A stretch of 48,506 nt of DNA from Io17-Chloro-G2 sp034428715 (GTDB taxonomy: Bacteria > Chloroflexota > Dehalococcoidia > Lucifugimonadales > UBA3495), in the NCBI GenBank assembly GCA_034428715.1, contig DAOUHE010000030.1:1-48506 (forward strand), read 5' to 3'. The position numbers and the translations under genes were made by a program. This document shows, piece after piece, positions 8,765 to 16,733 of the stretch; the stretch's first letter is position 1; each line of letters begins with the position of its first letter. Under the pieces are notes generated by a model, which saw only the letters and a program-made list of their open reading frames with translations, was not told where the DNA came from and did not search any database.

Positions 8765-10042
8765 ATGGCGACCACGACAATCGATGAACTTGCGGTTATG
8801 GGGCAGGCGGCCAAAAAGGCTGCTCGTCAGCTTGCCCGTATGTCAACACAAGTCAAAAACCAGGCGCTTCTGAATATTGCCGAGGCCTTGGAAGCGCGGC
8901 AAGGCGATCTGCTGATTGAAAATGATAAGGACTACGAAACGGCAAGGGCCAACGGGCTCAGCGAGTCTCTGCTGGACCGCCTGCAGTTAACCGCAGACCG
9001 CATCGAAGGGATGGCCGCCAGTGTGCGTGATGTGGCCGCTCTGCCCGACCCGGTGGGGGAAAACATTGACATGACCACCCTTGCCAACGGCTTGGTGGCC
9101 GGCCGGCGGCGGGTGCCCCTGGGTGTGATAGCCAGTATTTACGAAAGCCGGCCCAACGTGACCATAGATATTGCCGCGCTTTCGTTGAAGGCCGGCAATG
9201 CCTGCATCCTGCGCGGCGGTAAAGAGAGCCTACACTCCAACGTCGCCCTTTCGGACCTAGTGCGGGCATCTATCGAAAGCGGGGGCATCCCCGCCGATGC
9301 CGTCCAGTATGTGGACAACCCCGACCGCTCGTTGGTGGACGCCATGTTGAACATGAAGGAATACATCGACTTGCTGGTTCCTAGGGGCGGCGCCGGGCTG
9401 ATCAAATTGGTGCAAGAGCGAGCCACCATGCCGGCGGTCACCGGGGGAATCGGCGTTTGCCATACCTACGTGGACCGGATGGCCGACCTGGACAAGGCGG
9501 TTGCCATCGTTTACAACGCCAAGGTCCGGCGTCCCAGCATCTGTAACGCGCTGGACACCGTGTTGGTCCACTCAGAGTGCGCTCCCACGTTTTTGCCACG
9601 CATGGGCCAGGAGTTGGGAAAAGCCGGGGTTGAATTACACTGCGACCACCGGGCGTTGAACCTTTTGGGCCCCGGCCATGGGCTAAAGGCCATTCCCGCT
9701 ATTGATGACGATTGGGGACGAGAGTTTCTCTCTTTGACGGCCGCGGTCAAAGTTGTGGATTCCCTGGAAGAGGCTTTAGCGCACATTGAGACCTACGGGT
9801 CCGGGCACTCTGAGGCCATCGTCACCGAGGATTATTCCGCCGCCATGAGATTCCTGGATGAGGCGGATGCCGCCGCGGTTTACGTCAACGTCAGCACCCA
9901 GTTCACCGACGGCGCCGAGTTTGGGTTGGGCGCAGAGATCGGCATTAGCACCCAAAAGTTCCACGCCCGCGGGCCCATGGGACTTAGAGAGCTTACCTCT
10001 TATAAATGGGTGGTCATGGGCAACGGGCAGATTCGCGATTAG
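8765..10042 (+). CDS. proA: Gamma-glutamyl phosphate reductase
   Basis: Reduces gamma-glutamyl phosphate to glutamate semialdehyde with NADPH, the step after ProB. The aldehyde-dehydrogenase fold is clear: 'RRVPLGVIASIYESRPNVT', 'CILRGGKESLHSN', 'YIDLLVPRGGAGLI', the active-site cysteine in 'RPSICNALDTVLVH' (about residue 260), and the C-terminal 'GLGAEIGISTQKFHARGPMGL'. The length (425) is normal. The ATG at 8765 has GGAG five bases upstream; the frame is also open from a TTG at 8750. The proB-proA pair is interrupted by small genes, unlike the usual adjacent order. Confidence 0.96.
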   Translation: MATTTIDELAVMGQAAKKAARQLARMSTQVKNQALLNIAEALEARQGDLLIENDKDYETARANGLSESLLDRLQLTADRIEGMAASVRDVAALPDPVGENIDMTTLANGLVAGRRRVPLGVIASIYESRPNVTIDIAALSLKAGNACILRGGKESLHSNVALSDLVRASIESGGIPADAVQYVDNPDRSLVDAMLNMKEYIDLLVPRGGAGLIKLVQERATMPAVTGGIGVCHTYVDRMADLDKAVAIVYNAKVRRPSICNALDTVLVHSECAPTFLPRMGQELGKAGVELHCDHRALNLLGPGHGLKAIPAIDDDWGREFLSLTAAVKVVDSLEEALAHIETYGSGHSEAIVTEDYSAAMRFLDEADAAAVYVNVSTQFTDGAEFGLGAEIGISTQKFHARGPMGLRELTSYKWVVMGNGQIRD

Positions 10043-10095
10043 GCCGGTGGACCAGGCGAATAGGCTGGCGCGGGAGATAACGGTGGAGGCTGGCA

Positions 10096-10404
10096 GTGTC
10101 TGATTTTACTTTTGAACGCGAGGTTCGGACCCCTTATTCAGAAGCCTACACCATTCAAGAAGCAGGCCGTATGGTCGGGCGGGTGGACATCCATTTTGCC
10201 GACGAAATGGTACACGTGGCCGTCGCGGCGGACGAAAGTTTGACTCAAGACGCCATCCAAGAAATCATCGACACCATCGATGAAGACCTCTTGGACGCAG
10301 TTGGAATCAGTAGGGAAGGGTTTGTCGTCCACGTCTTTCAGGGCAGGGAGACCGGTGTTTTTGGCGATAAAGAGGGCTTTGGCGAAAACGGCAACGAGCT
10401 TTAG
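10096..10404 (+). CDS. Small conserved-looking protein of unknown function
   Basis: A 102-residue acidic protein starting at GTG 10096 behind a GGAGG sequence. It has no signal peptide or membrane segment. A central beta-rich part ('GRMVGRVDIHFADEMVHVAVAA') precedes a helix ('TQDAIQEIIDTIDEDLLDAVG') and an aromatic tail ('GFVVHVFQGRE'). Codon use matches its neighbours and a Shine-Dalgarno is present, so it looks like a real gene. I do not recognise the family. It follows proA by 54 bases on the same strand. Confidence 0.6.
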   Translation: MSDFTFEREVRTPYSEAYTIQEAGRMVGRVDIHFADEMVHVAVAADESLTQDAIQEIIDTIDEDLLDAVGISREGFVVHVFQGRETGVFGDKEGFGENGNEL

Positions 10405-10443
10405 CCAACTCTTTAAGTTCGGGCAAATCTGGCTGCGCCCTGG

Positions 10444-11012
10444 CTAGATACTGTCCAAAACCTCAATCAATTCCGGAACCGGTGGCCGTTGGTGGGGCGA
10501 GGCGCCACGAAACTCATATACCATCGATCGGTCCTGGTCCTAAACGAAGTCGCCGCCCAAATTTCCGCGGATCGATTTTCCGGAAGTGATACACGTTTCC
10601 CCGAGCCAGCAGGTTGGCGTAGGCCCAAACGGTCCCCGGTGCGAACAGGTCTTTAAGACCGCCGCCCACCAGACCGTAAGCGCAGTAGGTGTCCCTCTGG
10701 GGATCGGATAGGACCGGGAAAGGAAGTTGCAACTTCCTGGAAAGTTGGCAGACCCTTTCTGGAAACTCAAAGGATATGGCTACAACGGTCCCTTGCCTGG
10801 ACTCAATTTCCGGGAAATGCCGCCGCAACTGTGACAGGTGATCCCTTCAGGGAAGTCAAGCTAAATGGCGCAGGAACACCAGAATCAACTTGCGCCCATT
10901 AAAATCCGCCAAAGATACATACCTCTTTGGGTGCGAGTCCCCGTACAGGTTCGCGAAAGAGGGCAAGGTGAAACCGGGAGGCCGGAGGAACCGAAGCTGG
11001 AGGCGAAACCAA
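10444..11012 (-). pseudogene. Decayed AhpC/TSA-2 (PRXL2/SelL-like) gene with TGA-x-x-TGA at the redox motif
   Basis: Minus-strand frames assemble into a peroxiredoxin-like 2 protein: 'FTLPSFANLYGD', 'YVSLADFNGRKLILVFLRH', then 'LA-TGA-LP-TGA-RDHLSQLRR', 'GTVVAISFEFPERV', 'LQLPFPVLSDPQRDTY', 'YGLVGG', 'TVWAYANLLARG', and in another frame 'NLGGDFV', TAG, 'DQDRSMVYEFRG'. The two TGA codons (10856-10858 and 10847-10849) fall exactly on the CxxC cysteines; SelL selenoproteins carry UxxU there. However, a one-base shift near the N-terminus, a second before 'NLGGDFV' and an amber codon also break the gene, so it is probably not functional now. It begins directly after the transketolase stop. Confidence 0.7.
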
Positions 11013-11963
11013 CTAGCCCCGTTTTCGCTTGACTGCCTTCACGGCGGCGTCGCGAACGCCTTCGGGAGTCAGGCCATTCTTGTGCATTAACTCTTCGGGT
11101 TTTCCCGATTCACTGTAACCCTGCAGGGCCACCATTTCTATGGGAACCGGGTGGTTTTGGCCAATGACCTGCCCAACTATGCTGCCCAAGCCGCCGTGGA
11201 TGTAGTGCTCCTCGGCAGTGACCACGGCGCCCGTCTCTCTGGCAGCCGCCAGGATCGTGGCCTCGTCGGCGGGCCGCAATGTGTGCATGTTGACCACCCG
11301 GGCGTGGATACCAGAATCGGCCAGCAAATCGGCGGCGTCTAGGCCGACCGACACCATCACCCCGGTGGCGATGATGCTGACATCGTTTCCGTGGCGCATC
11401 ACTTCCGACCGGTCTGGGGTGTACTTATAGTCTTCGCCGTGTATTACCGGGGTGGCGGCGCGGGCCAAGCGGATATAGATGGGACCGTCATTGGCGGCCG
11501 CGGCGCGAACCACCTGGGCCGTTTCCACTGCGTCGGAAGGGCAGACCACCGTGAATCCCGATAAGGAGCAGGCTAGGGCTAGATCTTCGATCGCCTGGGC
11601 CGACATGCCGTCTTCACCGGTGAGGATTCCCGCGTGGGTGCACACGAGTTTTAGATTCAGATGGGGCTGGGCCACCAGCACCCGCAACTGGTCGAATGGC
11701 CGACCGACGCCGAAAACCGAGAATGTGCTGACGAAGGGTATTTGGCCCGATGCCGCCAGTCCCGCGCCCACGGCGATAAGGTTCTGCTCCGAAGGTCCAA
11801 AGTCGTAGAAACGATCGGGATATTTGTCACGCCACAGGTGGGTGAATGTAGATACGTTTAGATCGCCGCCCAAGACCACGATTTCGGGAAACTCTTCCGC
11901 CATCGACAGCAACGTGCGGCCGTAGGTCTCCCGGTTGGATGCCATCTCTCTCTGTGCCGCCAT
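11013..11963 (-). CDS. Transketolase, C-terminal subunit
   Basis: The pyrimidine-binding and C-terminal domains of a two-chain transketolase (316 residues). 'NRETYGRTLLSMAEEFPEIVVLGGDLNVST', cut here as NRETYGRTLL and VVLGGDLN, is the typical opening; 'DFGPSEQNLIAVGAGLA' supplies the glutamate that activates thiamine diphosphate, and 'THAGILTGEDGMSAQAIED' follows. The C-terminal domain ('VVTAEEHYIHGGLGS') is complete. The enzyme transfers two-carbon units between sugar phosphates in the pentose phosphate pathway. Its ATG overlaps the stop of the N-terminal subunit (TAATG), indicating translational coupling and equimolar production. Confidence 0.93.
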   Translation of the reverse strand: MAAQREMASNRETYGRTLLSMAEEFPEIVVLGGDLNVSTFTHLWRDKYPDRFYDFGPSEQNLIAVGAGLAASGQIPFVSTFSVFGVGRPFDQLRVLVAQPHLNLKLVCTHAGILTGEDGMSAQAIEDLALACSLSGFTVVCPSDAVETAQVVRAAAANDGPIYIRLARAATPVIHGEDYKYTPDRSEVMRHGNDVSIIATGVMVSVGLDAADLLADSGIHARVVNMHTLRPADEATILAAARETGAVVTAEEHYIHGGLGSIVGQVIGQNHPVPIEMVALQGYSESGKPEELMHKNGLTPEGVRDAAVKAVKRKRG

Positions 11964-12841
11964 TAGGCAAGCTCCTCCATGGCCTTCTGATATTCCTCTT
12001 GGTTGGGAGCCCGGCCGTGGAAGGCGGGATTATTCTCCATAAAGGAGACCCCTTTCCCTTTGACGGTGTGGGCGATGATCACAGTGGGCTTGGTCCGGCT
12101 TCTCTGGGCCCTGGCAATTGCGTCCAGCAGCGGCGGGAATTCATGGCCCGGCGTCTCTACGACGCGCCAGCCGAAGGCCCGCCACTTGGCCGCCAGTGGT
12201 TCCAGGGTCATTACGTCATCAGTGAAACGGTCGTTCTGGATGCGGTTGCGGTCGACAATGGCGATGAGATTGCCGGCCTTGTGGTGTGAGGCGGCCATGG
12301 CCGCTTCCCAAATTTCGCCTTCATCGCACTCGCCGTCGCCGAGAATGGCGTACACCAGATAGTCTTTGCGGGCCAACCGGGCGGCCAGGGCGCACCCTAA
12401 GGCGAAGGACAAACCCATTCCCAGGGATCCGGAGTTCATTTCCACGCCGGGGGTCATGGGATGGGCGTGGCCCTGTAAACGGCTGTTGATCTTCCTAAAG
12501 GTAGAGAGTTCCTCCAGGGGGAAGTATCCGGCCCTGGCCAGCACGGCATACAGCCCCGGAGAAGCGTGCCCCTTGCTGAGGATCAACCGGTCCCGGTCGG
12601 GCCAGCTTGGATTATCGGCGTCATGGCGCATCGCGCCGAAATACAGGGAGATGAGGATTTCCAATTCCGAAAGGGATCCGCCGGGATGGCCGGTGCCCAC
12701 GTTGTGGATGGTGGTGATGATGTCCCGGCGCGCTTCCTTGGCCAGAGCCTGTAGCTGTTCAGTGCTATACTCGGGCGTACGGGAACGCCTGATTCGTGAT
12801 TTCGTGGTTGGGTTATTTTGCGCTCTGGCGGTTGTGGCCAA
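11963..12841 (-). CDS. Transketolase, N-terminal subunit
   Basis: Carries the diphosphate-binding half: 'VGTGHPGGSLSELEIL', 'LILSKGHASPGLYAVLA', 'QGHAHPMTPGVEMNSGSLG' and the ThDP/Mg motif 'ILGDGECDEGEIWEAAMAA' with 'IVDRNRIQND'. The frame is open to 12958, but the TTG at 12841 is preferred: it has AAGGGGAG just upstream and begins shortly before the first conserved helix, which gives 292 residues. Splitting transketolase into two adjacent genes is common in archaea and several bacterial phyla including Chloroflexota. It uses thiamine diphosphate, whose synthesis genes lie 17 kb away. Confidence 0.92.
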   Translation of the reverse strand: MATTARAQNNPTTKSRIRRSRTPEYSTEQLQALAKEARRDIITTIHNVGTGHPGGSLSELEILISLYFGAMRHDADNPSWPDRDRLILSKGHASPGLYAVLARAGYFPLEELSTFRKINSRLQGHAHPMTPGVEMNSGSLGMGLSFALGCALAARLARKDYLVYAILGDGECDEGEIWEAAMAASHHKAGNLIAIVDRNRIQNDRFTDDVMTLEPLAAKWRAFGWRVVETPGHEFPPLLDAIARAQRSRTKPTVIIAHTVKGKGVSFMENNPAFHGRAPNQEEYQKAMEELA

Positions 12842-13065
12842 CGTCTCCCCTTTTTCTTGCGGTCGTCTCGGAAATTCCCTGAGCCACCCGTGATTCGGCA
12901 CAAGATTAAGTGGGAAGACCGGCCGCCCGGTCCGCATGGGCCGATTCAGGGCGAGCAAATTATAAGCCTGTCCCCCAGGCGTGTCTAGGGAGTGCCTAAA
13001 TGGTTCATCGATGCCGTTGGGGCGCTGGGCGTTTTTTCTGGGGTTTGATCAATGATTGAGGCGAT

Positions 13066-13947
13066 ATGGTGTTGGTGATCGATAGTCACTGCCACATTTT
13101 CCCAGAGACTTTTTCTCAAAGCCGGGTGGAGCTTTGCCGACGGGACGCGACCTTCGCCGAGTTGTTTTCAGGCATAGGGACCGGCGAGACCACCGGCAGA
13201 GCGGCCCGGGGTGAAGCAAGGATGTCAACCTCGGAAACGCTGGTCCGGGCTATGGATTCGGATTGCGTTGCCAGTGCGGTTGTCATGGGTTTGGGCTGGA
13301 CCGATATGAACCTGGCCCGCGAAGCCAACGACTACATCATCGGGGCGGTGGAAAACCATCCCGGCCGGCTGGTGGGGTTTGGCTCGGTGAGCCTTTCTTG
13401 GGGGAAGGAGGCGCTGGCCGAGGTTGAACGTTGCTGGCAAGCAGGCTTAAAAGGAATCGGCGAATTGCATCCCGATACCCAGGGGTTCGATCTGGATGAC
13501 AAAGATACCATGGCGCCATTGATGGACCTGGTTGGCCGGCTTGGGATGCCCGTTTTGGTCCATACCTCGGAGCCGGTGGGGCATCAATATCCAGGCAAGG
13601 GCCGCACGACGCCGGGCAGGGTGTACCGTTTCATCAAAAATTTTCCAGACAACGTGATCATCTGCGCCCACTGGGGCGGTGGGTTGCCCTTCTACGCCCT
13701 CATGCCAGAGGTGCCTGCGGTCTTTAAAAATGTCTATTTCGACACTGCCGCCTCTCCCTTTCTCTACCGGTCCCAGATTTTCAGCACCGCTGCCGAGCTG
13801 GTTGGCCCGGAGAAGATCCTCTTTGCCACCGATTTTCCGTTGATCAGCCACCGCAGGGCTATTGACCAAGTGGAAGAGGCCATCCCGGCGGGAAAGGACC
13901 GGGAAGCAATCCTCGGCGGGAATGCGGCCCGGCTGTTTGGGCTCTGA
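13066..13947 (+). CDS. Amidohydrolase-2 family metal-dependent hydrolase
   Basis: A TIM-barrel hydrolase of 293 residues in the PF04909 family (aminocarboxymuconate-semialdehyde decarboxylase-like). Metal-binding motifs are visible: 'DSHCHIF' (HxH) at the N-terminus, 'VLVHTSEPVGH' in the middle, 'VIICAHWGGGLPFY', and the C-terminal aspartate in 'ILFATDFPLISH'. Members hydrolyse or decarboxylate aromatic and carboxylic substrates; the true substrate cannot be read from sequence. The ATG has GAGG upstream. It stands alone between the divergent transketolase genes and the mug-like gene. Confidence 0.87.
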   Translation: MVLVIDSHCHIFPETFSQSRVELCRRDATFAELFSGIGTGETTGRAARGEARMSTSETLVRAMDSDCVASAVVMGLGWTDMNLAREANDYIIGAVENHPGRLVGFGSVSLSWGKEALAEVERCWQAGLKGIGELHPDTQGFDLDDKDTMAPLMDLVGRLGMPVLVHTSEPVGHQYPGKGRTTPGRVYRFIKNFPDNVIICAHWGGGLPFYALMPEVPAVFKNVYFDTAASPFLYRSQIFSTAAELVGPEKILFATDFPLISHRRAIDQVEEAIPAGKDREAILGGNAARLFGL

Positions 13948-14024
13948 CGTTCGCGCTGACCATTCCAAAGGAATCGGTCAAGCGCAAAATAATTTAACTT
14001 TAGTATTCCCGGGGACGATAGCAT

Positions 14025-14564
14025 TTGGAAGAATTTGAAACGTTGCCTGACTATTTGAAGCCGGGTCTGGCCATTGTTTTGGTGGGCCTAAACCCATCGG
14101 ATTACTCGGTGCGCCAGGGACACTACTTCGCCAATCCCCGGAACCGGTTTTGGGCCGCTTTGAACCGGTCCGGCCTTGCCGGGAAAGTTCTGGCCCCGGA
14201 GTTGGATTCCCAACTGTTGAACTACGGCATCGGGCTGACCGACGTGGTGAAACGCCCGACGCCCCAGGGGTCGGGTTTGAAGGCGGCGGACTATCGCCGC
14301 TGGGCTCCGGTGTTAAAAGAGAAAATGCTTGAATACGCGCCGCGCATCGTCTGCTTCCAAGGTGTCATGGGATACGGGCAATATCTTAGGTACGCTGAAG
14401 GTTACAAGGAGAAACCGCAGGTGGGGCGCCAAAATCTAACCATAGGGCATTCCCAGGTTTTCGTGGTGCCCAATCCCAGCCCGGCCAACGCCCAGTATTC
14501 CCTGGATGACCTGGTGTTCTGGTACCGGGAACTGATCAATCTGCGAACGGAGCTTGCCGATTGA
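14025..14564 (+). CDS. mug: Mug/TDG-type mismatch-specific DNA glycosylase
   Basis: A uracil-DNA-glycosylase superfamily member of 179 residues. The Mug signature 'VGLNPSDYSVRQGHYFANP' carries the catalytic-site asparagine (N23) and is followed by 'NRFWAALNRSG'; the second motif is 'VVPNPSPAN' near the C-terminus, corresponding to the DNA-intercalating loop. Such enzymes remove uracil, thymine or ethenocytosine from G-mispairs. The start is TTG 14025, with GGGGACG eight bases upstream. Its stop overlaps the start of the thpR-like gene. Confidence 0.9.
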   Translation: MEEFETLPDYLKPGLAIVLVGLNPSDYSVRQGHYFANPRNRFWAALNRSGLAGKVLAPELDSQLLNYGIGLTDVVKRPTPQGSGLKAADYRRWAPVLKEKMLEYAPRIVCFQGVMGYGQYLRYAEGYKEKPQVGRQNLTIGHSQVFVVPNPSPANAQYSLDDLVFWYRELINLRTELAD

Positions 14565-15166
14565 GCGCTTCTGCTAGCCACTTCCGCGCCTTCATCGCGA
14601 TCGAAGTTCCCCAGGGAGCGCGGCAGATCTTGGCCGAGGCCGTCCGGGAACTGGCCGATCAGGTGCCTGGCAGCGTCCGGTGGGTCGATGCCCAGGGGAT
14701 TCACCTGACCCTCAAATTCTTGGGGGACACCCCCACACAAGACGCGGGGGAGATCATCGAAGCTTTGAGATCGCCGGTGAATCAGATCTCTACATTTCCA
14801 CTTAAACTTTCCGGTCTGGGTGTGTTCCCAAACGCCAGGCGCCCCAGGGTTCTGTGGGCGGGTGTCGAAGGCCAGCAAGACTCTTTGGTGAGTCTTCAGC
14901 AAAGCGTAGAAGACGTTTTGACCACAATGAATTTTTCCGCCGAAAGGCAGGCTTTCTCGCCCCACCTTACCCTGGGCCGCGTGCGCGACAGGATATCGCC
15001 GGGAGCCCGCCGGCGGATCATCCAGGCAATGTCAGCGGCGTCCCCGGCGTCCAAAGTGGTCAGCGAGCCTTGGATGGTTGAGCAGGTTCGTCTGTTCCGA
15101 ACCACCTTTACACCACAAGGGTCGATCCATACGTCGATGGGCGCCGTGCCGTTGGCCACGGGATGA
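14561..15166 (+). CDS. thpR: RNA 2',3'-cyclic phosphodiesterase (2'-5' RNA ligase family)
   Basis: A 2H phosphoesterase of 201 residues with both defining HxT motifs: 'GIHLTLKFLGD' (H48) and 'FSPHLTLGRVRD' (H135). It opens with 'FRAFIAIEVP', typical of LigT/ThpR. Family enzymes hydrolyse 2',3'-cyclic phosphates on RNA ends and can ligate tRNA halves in vitro. The TTG start overlaps the stop of the preceding gene (TTGA), so the two are translationally coupled in one operon. Confidence 0.92.
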   Translation: MSASASHFRAFIAIEVPQGARQILAEAVRELADQVPGSVRWVDAQGIHLTLKFLGDTPTQDAGEIIEALRSPVNQISTFPLKLSGLGVFPNARRPRVLWAGVEGQQDSLVSLQQSVEDVLTTMNFSAERQAFSPHLTLGRVRDRISPGARRRIIQAMSAASPASKVVSEPWMVEQVRLFRTTFTPQGSIHTSMGAVPLATG

Positions 15167-15194
15167 CCGTCGGGCCCCGGAAAATGAGTCGAAA

Positions 15195-16118
15195 ATGATG
15201 GAGAAGATTACCAGGACATTGGTTCCCAAGGCACCCTTTGACTTTGAGTTGACCGCCGGGTACCACACCTATTTTCAGGGCCGCTACGGCACCGATTCCC
15301 TCGAAGATGGAGTTTACTGGAGGCTGCTGGACCTGGATGGGAATCTGGTGCTGGCATCGGTCACTTCCTTAGGGACCGTGGAATTTCCCCGACTTGAAGT
15401 GGAGCTACAGAGCCGGGGGTTGACAGCTGGTGTTGCGGACACCGCCGCCGGCGCGGTTGGATGGCTGCTGGGCATCGATCAGGACCTGGCTCCCTTCTAT
15501 CATATGGCCGGGAAAGATTCAGCAATGGCCGGCATCATATTCCGTTTTCGCGGGCTGCACCTGCCCCACACCGCCACGGTGTTTGAGGCGCTGGTGCTGG
15601 GCATTCTGGGCCAGCAGATATCCACCAGCGTGGCGCGGGTCATACGCACCCTGCTCATCGAAACCTTTGGCCCCCAAGAGAATGTCGAAGGTAAGACCTA
15701 TTACGCCTTCCCGCGGCCGGAAACCTTGGCGTCGGTTTCGGTGGAAGTGCTGAGGGGCATGAAACTGAGCTGGCGCAAGGCCGAATACGTTCAGGGGATC
15801 GCCCAGGCCGCTTTGGATTCCGGCGGTCAAAACCTGGAGGATTTTCGCTTATTGCCCGACGATGAAGTGGTCAAGGCGGCGACGGCGCTTCGAGGCATCG
15901 GAAACTGGACGGCCCAGTGGTTGCTGATCCGGGCCCTGGGCCGCCCCAACGGCCTGCCCCTGGGCGACCTGGCCCTGCGAAGGGTGGTGTCTCAACTGTA
16001 CTATGATGGCGAACCCGTGACAGATGCCCAGGTGGAGGATTTTTGCGAAAAATGGCGGCCCTGGCGAACCTACGCCACCGTTTATTGGTTCACCGGCATG
16101 CGAAGGGGCATGGTGTAG
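15195..16118 (+). CDS. AlkA-like HhH-GPD DNA glycosylase
   Basis: A DNA-3-methyladenine glycosylase II / OGG-type protein (307 residues). The helix-hairpin-helix is 'ALRGIGNWTAQWLLIRAL' (about residue 232) and the catalytic aspartate follows in 'PLGDLALRRVV' (about 257). 'ALVLGILGQQISTSVARVI' is the usual opening of the glycosylase domain, and the N-terminal beta part fits AlkA_N. It excises alkylated purines, starting base-excision repair. The frame is open from 15078, inside thpR; ATG 15195 begins the conserved sequence. It is the third gene of a same-strand group with mug and thpR. Confidence 0.9.
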   Translation: MMEKITRTLVPKAPFDFELTAGYHTYFQGRYGTDSLEDGVYWRLLDLDGNLVLASVTSLGTVEFPRLEVELQSRGLTAGVADTAAGAVGWLLGIDQDLAPFYHMAGKDSAMAGIIFRFRGLHLPHTATVFEALVLGILGQQISTSVARVIRTLLIETFGPQENVEGKTYYAFPRPETLASVSVEVLRGMKLSWRKAEYVQGIAQAALDSGGQNLEDFRLLPDDEVVKAATALRGIGNWTAQWLLIRALGRPNGLPLGDLALRRVVSQLYYDGEPVTDAQVEDFCEKWRPWRTYATVYWFTGMRRGMV

Positions 16119-16241
16119 GTTGGATCATGAAGCCGACTTGTTTGCTAGACCATATCCCGATAGAATTTTTAAAGGATATACATCAGCTTTCCGAATGATA
16201 AGGATTTATTACCAGTCAATCCGAGGAACAGGAGCGATGTG

Positions 16242-16442
16242 ATGGCCACGCCTAAAGAACGATACGTGGTTGACCAAAGTGGCAATCGAATCGAAGTCAT
16301 CCTTGCTATCAAAGACTACGAGAATTTGCTGGAAGAAATAGAGGAATTGGAAGCGATCAGGGCGTATGACGCGGCCAAAGCCTCCGGAGATGATACACTT
16401 TCGATGCATCAAGCCATCGAAGAGATAGAGCGTGAGCGGTGA
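16242..16442 (+). CDS. Antitoxin of a RelB/Phd-like type
   Basis: A 66-residue acidic protein: a short N-terminal beta segment ('RYVVDQSGNRIEVILAIKDY') that fits a Phd/YefM- or RelB-like DNA-binding part, then a charged helical tail ('ENLLEEIEELEAIRAYD') that would bind the toxin. It overlaps the next frame by four bases (16439-16442), the arrangement of antitoxin-toxin operons. Placement rests mainly on the RelE-like neighbour. Such antitoxins neutralise the toxin and repress their own promoter. Confidence 0.75.
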   Translation: MATPKERYVVDQSGNRIEVILAIKDYENLLEEIEELEAIRAYDAAKASGDDTLSMHQAIEEIERER

Positions 16443-16694
16443 ACGGGTACCCCGTAGTCATCCTCAGGAGAGCCCAACGGGAATTAGCGCAATTATCAAC
16501 GGGGAATTACGAAAGGGTCCGCGATGCTATCCTTAGACTTGCCGAACAGCCCAGACCGGCCGGCTGCATAAAATTAACCGGCAGGGAGGGATGGCGCCTT
16601 CGAGTTGGGTCATACCGGGTGGTTTACGAAATCGACGACTCTGAACAACGAGTCGTAATTCCAAGTCGGTCATCGGCGGGACGTCTACCGGTGA
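16439..16694 (+). pseudogene. RelE/ParE-type toxin, frameshifted near the C-terminus
   Basis: GTG 16439 overlaps the antitoxin stop. The protein reads as a RelE/ParE-fold toxin: 'VVILRRAQRELAQLS', 'LAEQPRPAGCIKLTGREGWRLRVGSYRVVYEIDD' (given in parts, LTGREGWRLRVGSYRV then VYEIDD), 'RVVI'. Family members end with 'xVGHRRDVYR'. Here that ending, 'QVGHRRDVYR', is in the +1 frame from 16662 with a stop at 16692-16694, while the original frame runs on to 16789 through unrelated sequence into ffh. The indel is at 16660-16662. The lost tail includes residues needed for activity in RelE proteins, so the toxin is probably dead. Confidence 0.78.
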
Positions 16695-16733
16695 CAGGTC
16701 ACGGCGTTTGCCATAATAGCCCAGCGCCCGCCC

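Noticed and set aside
10800..10846. Bacterial SECIS hairpin after the TGA pair
   Set aside because: Several weak stems can be drawn (for example CTG-TCA-CAG), but none has the clear stem and apical G of a bSECIS by eye; a folding computation would be needed.
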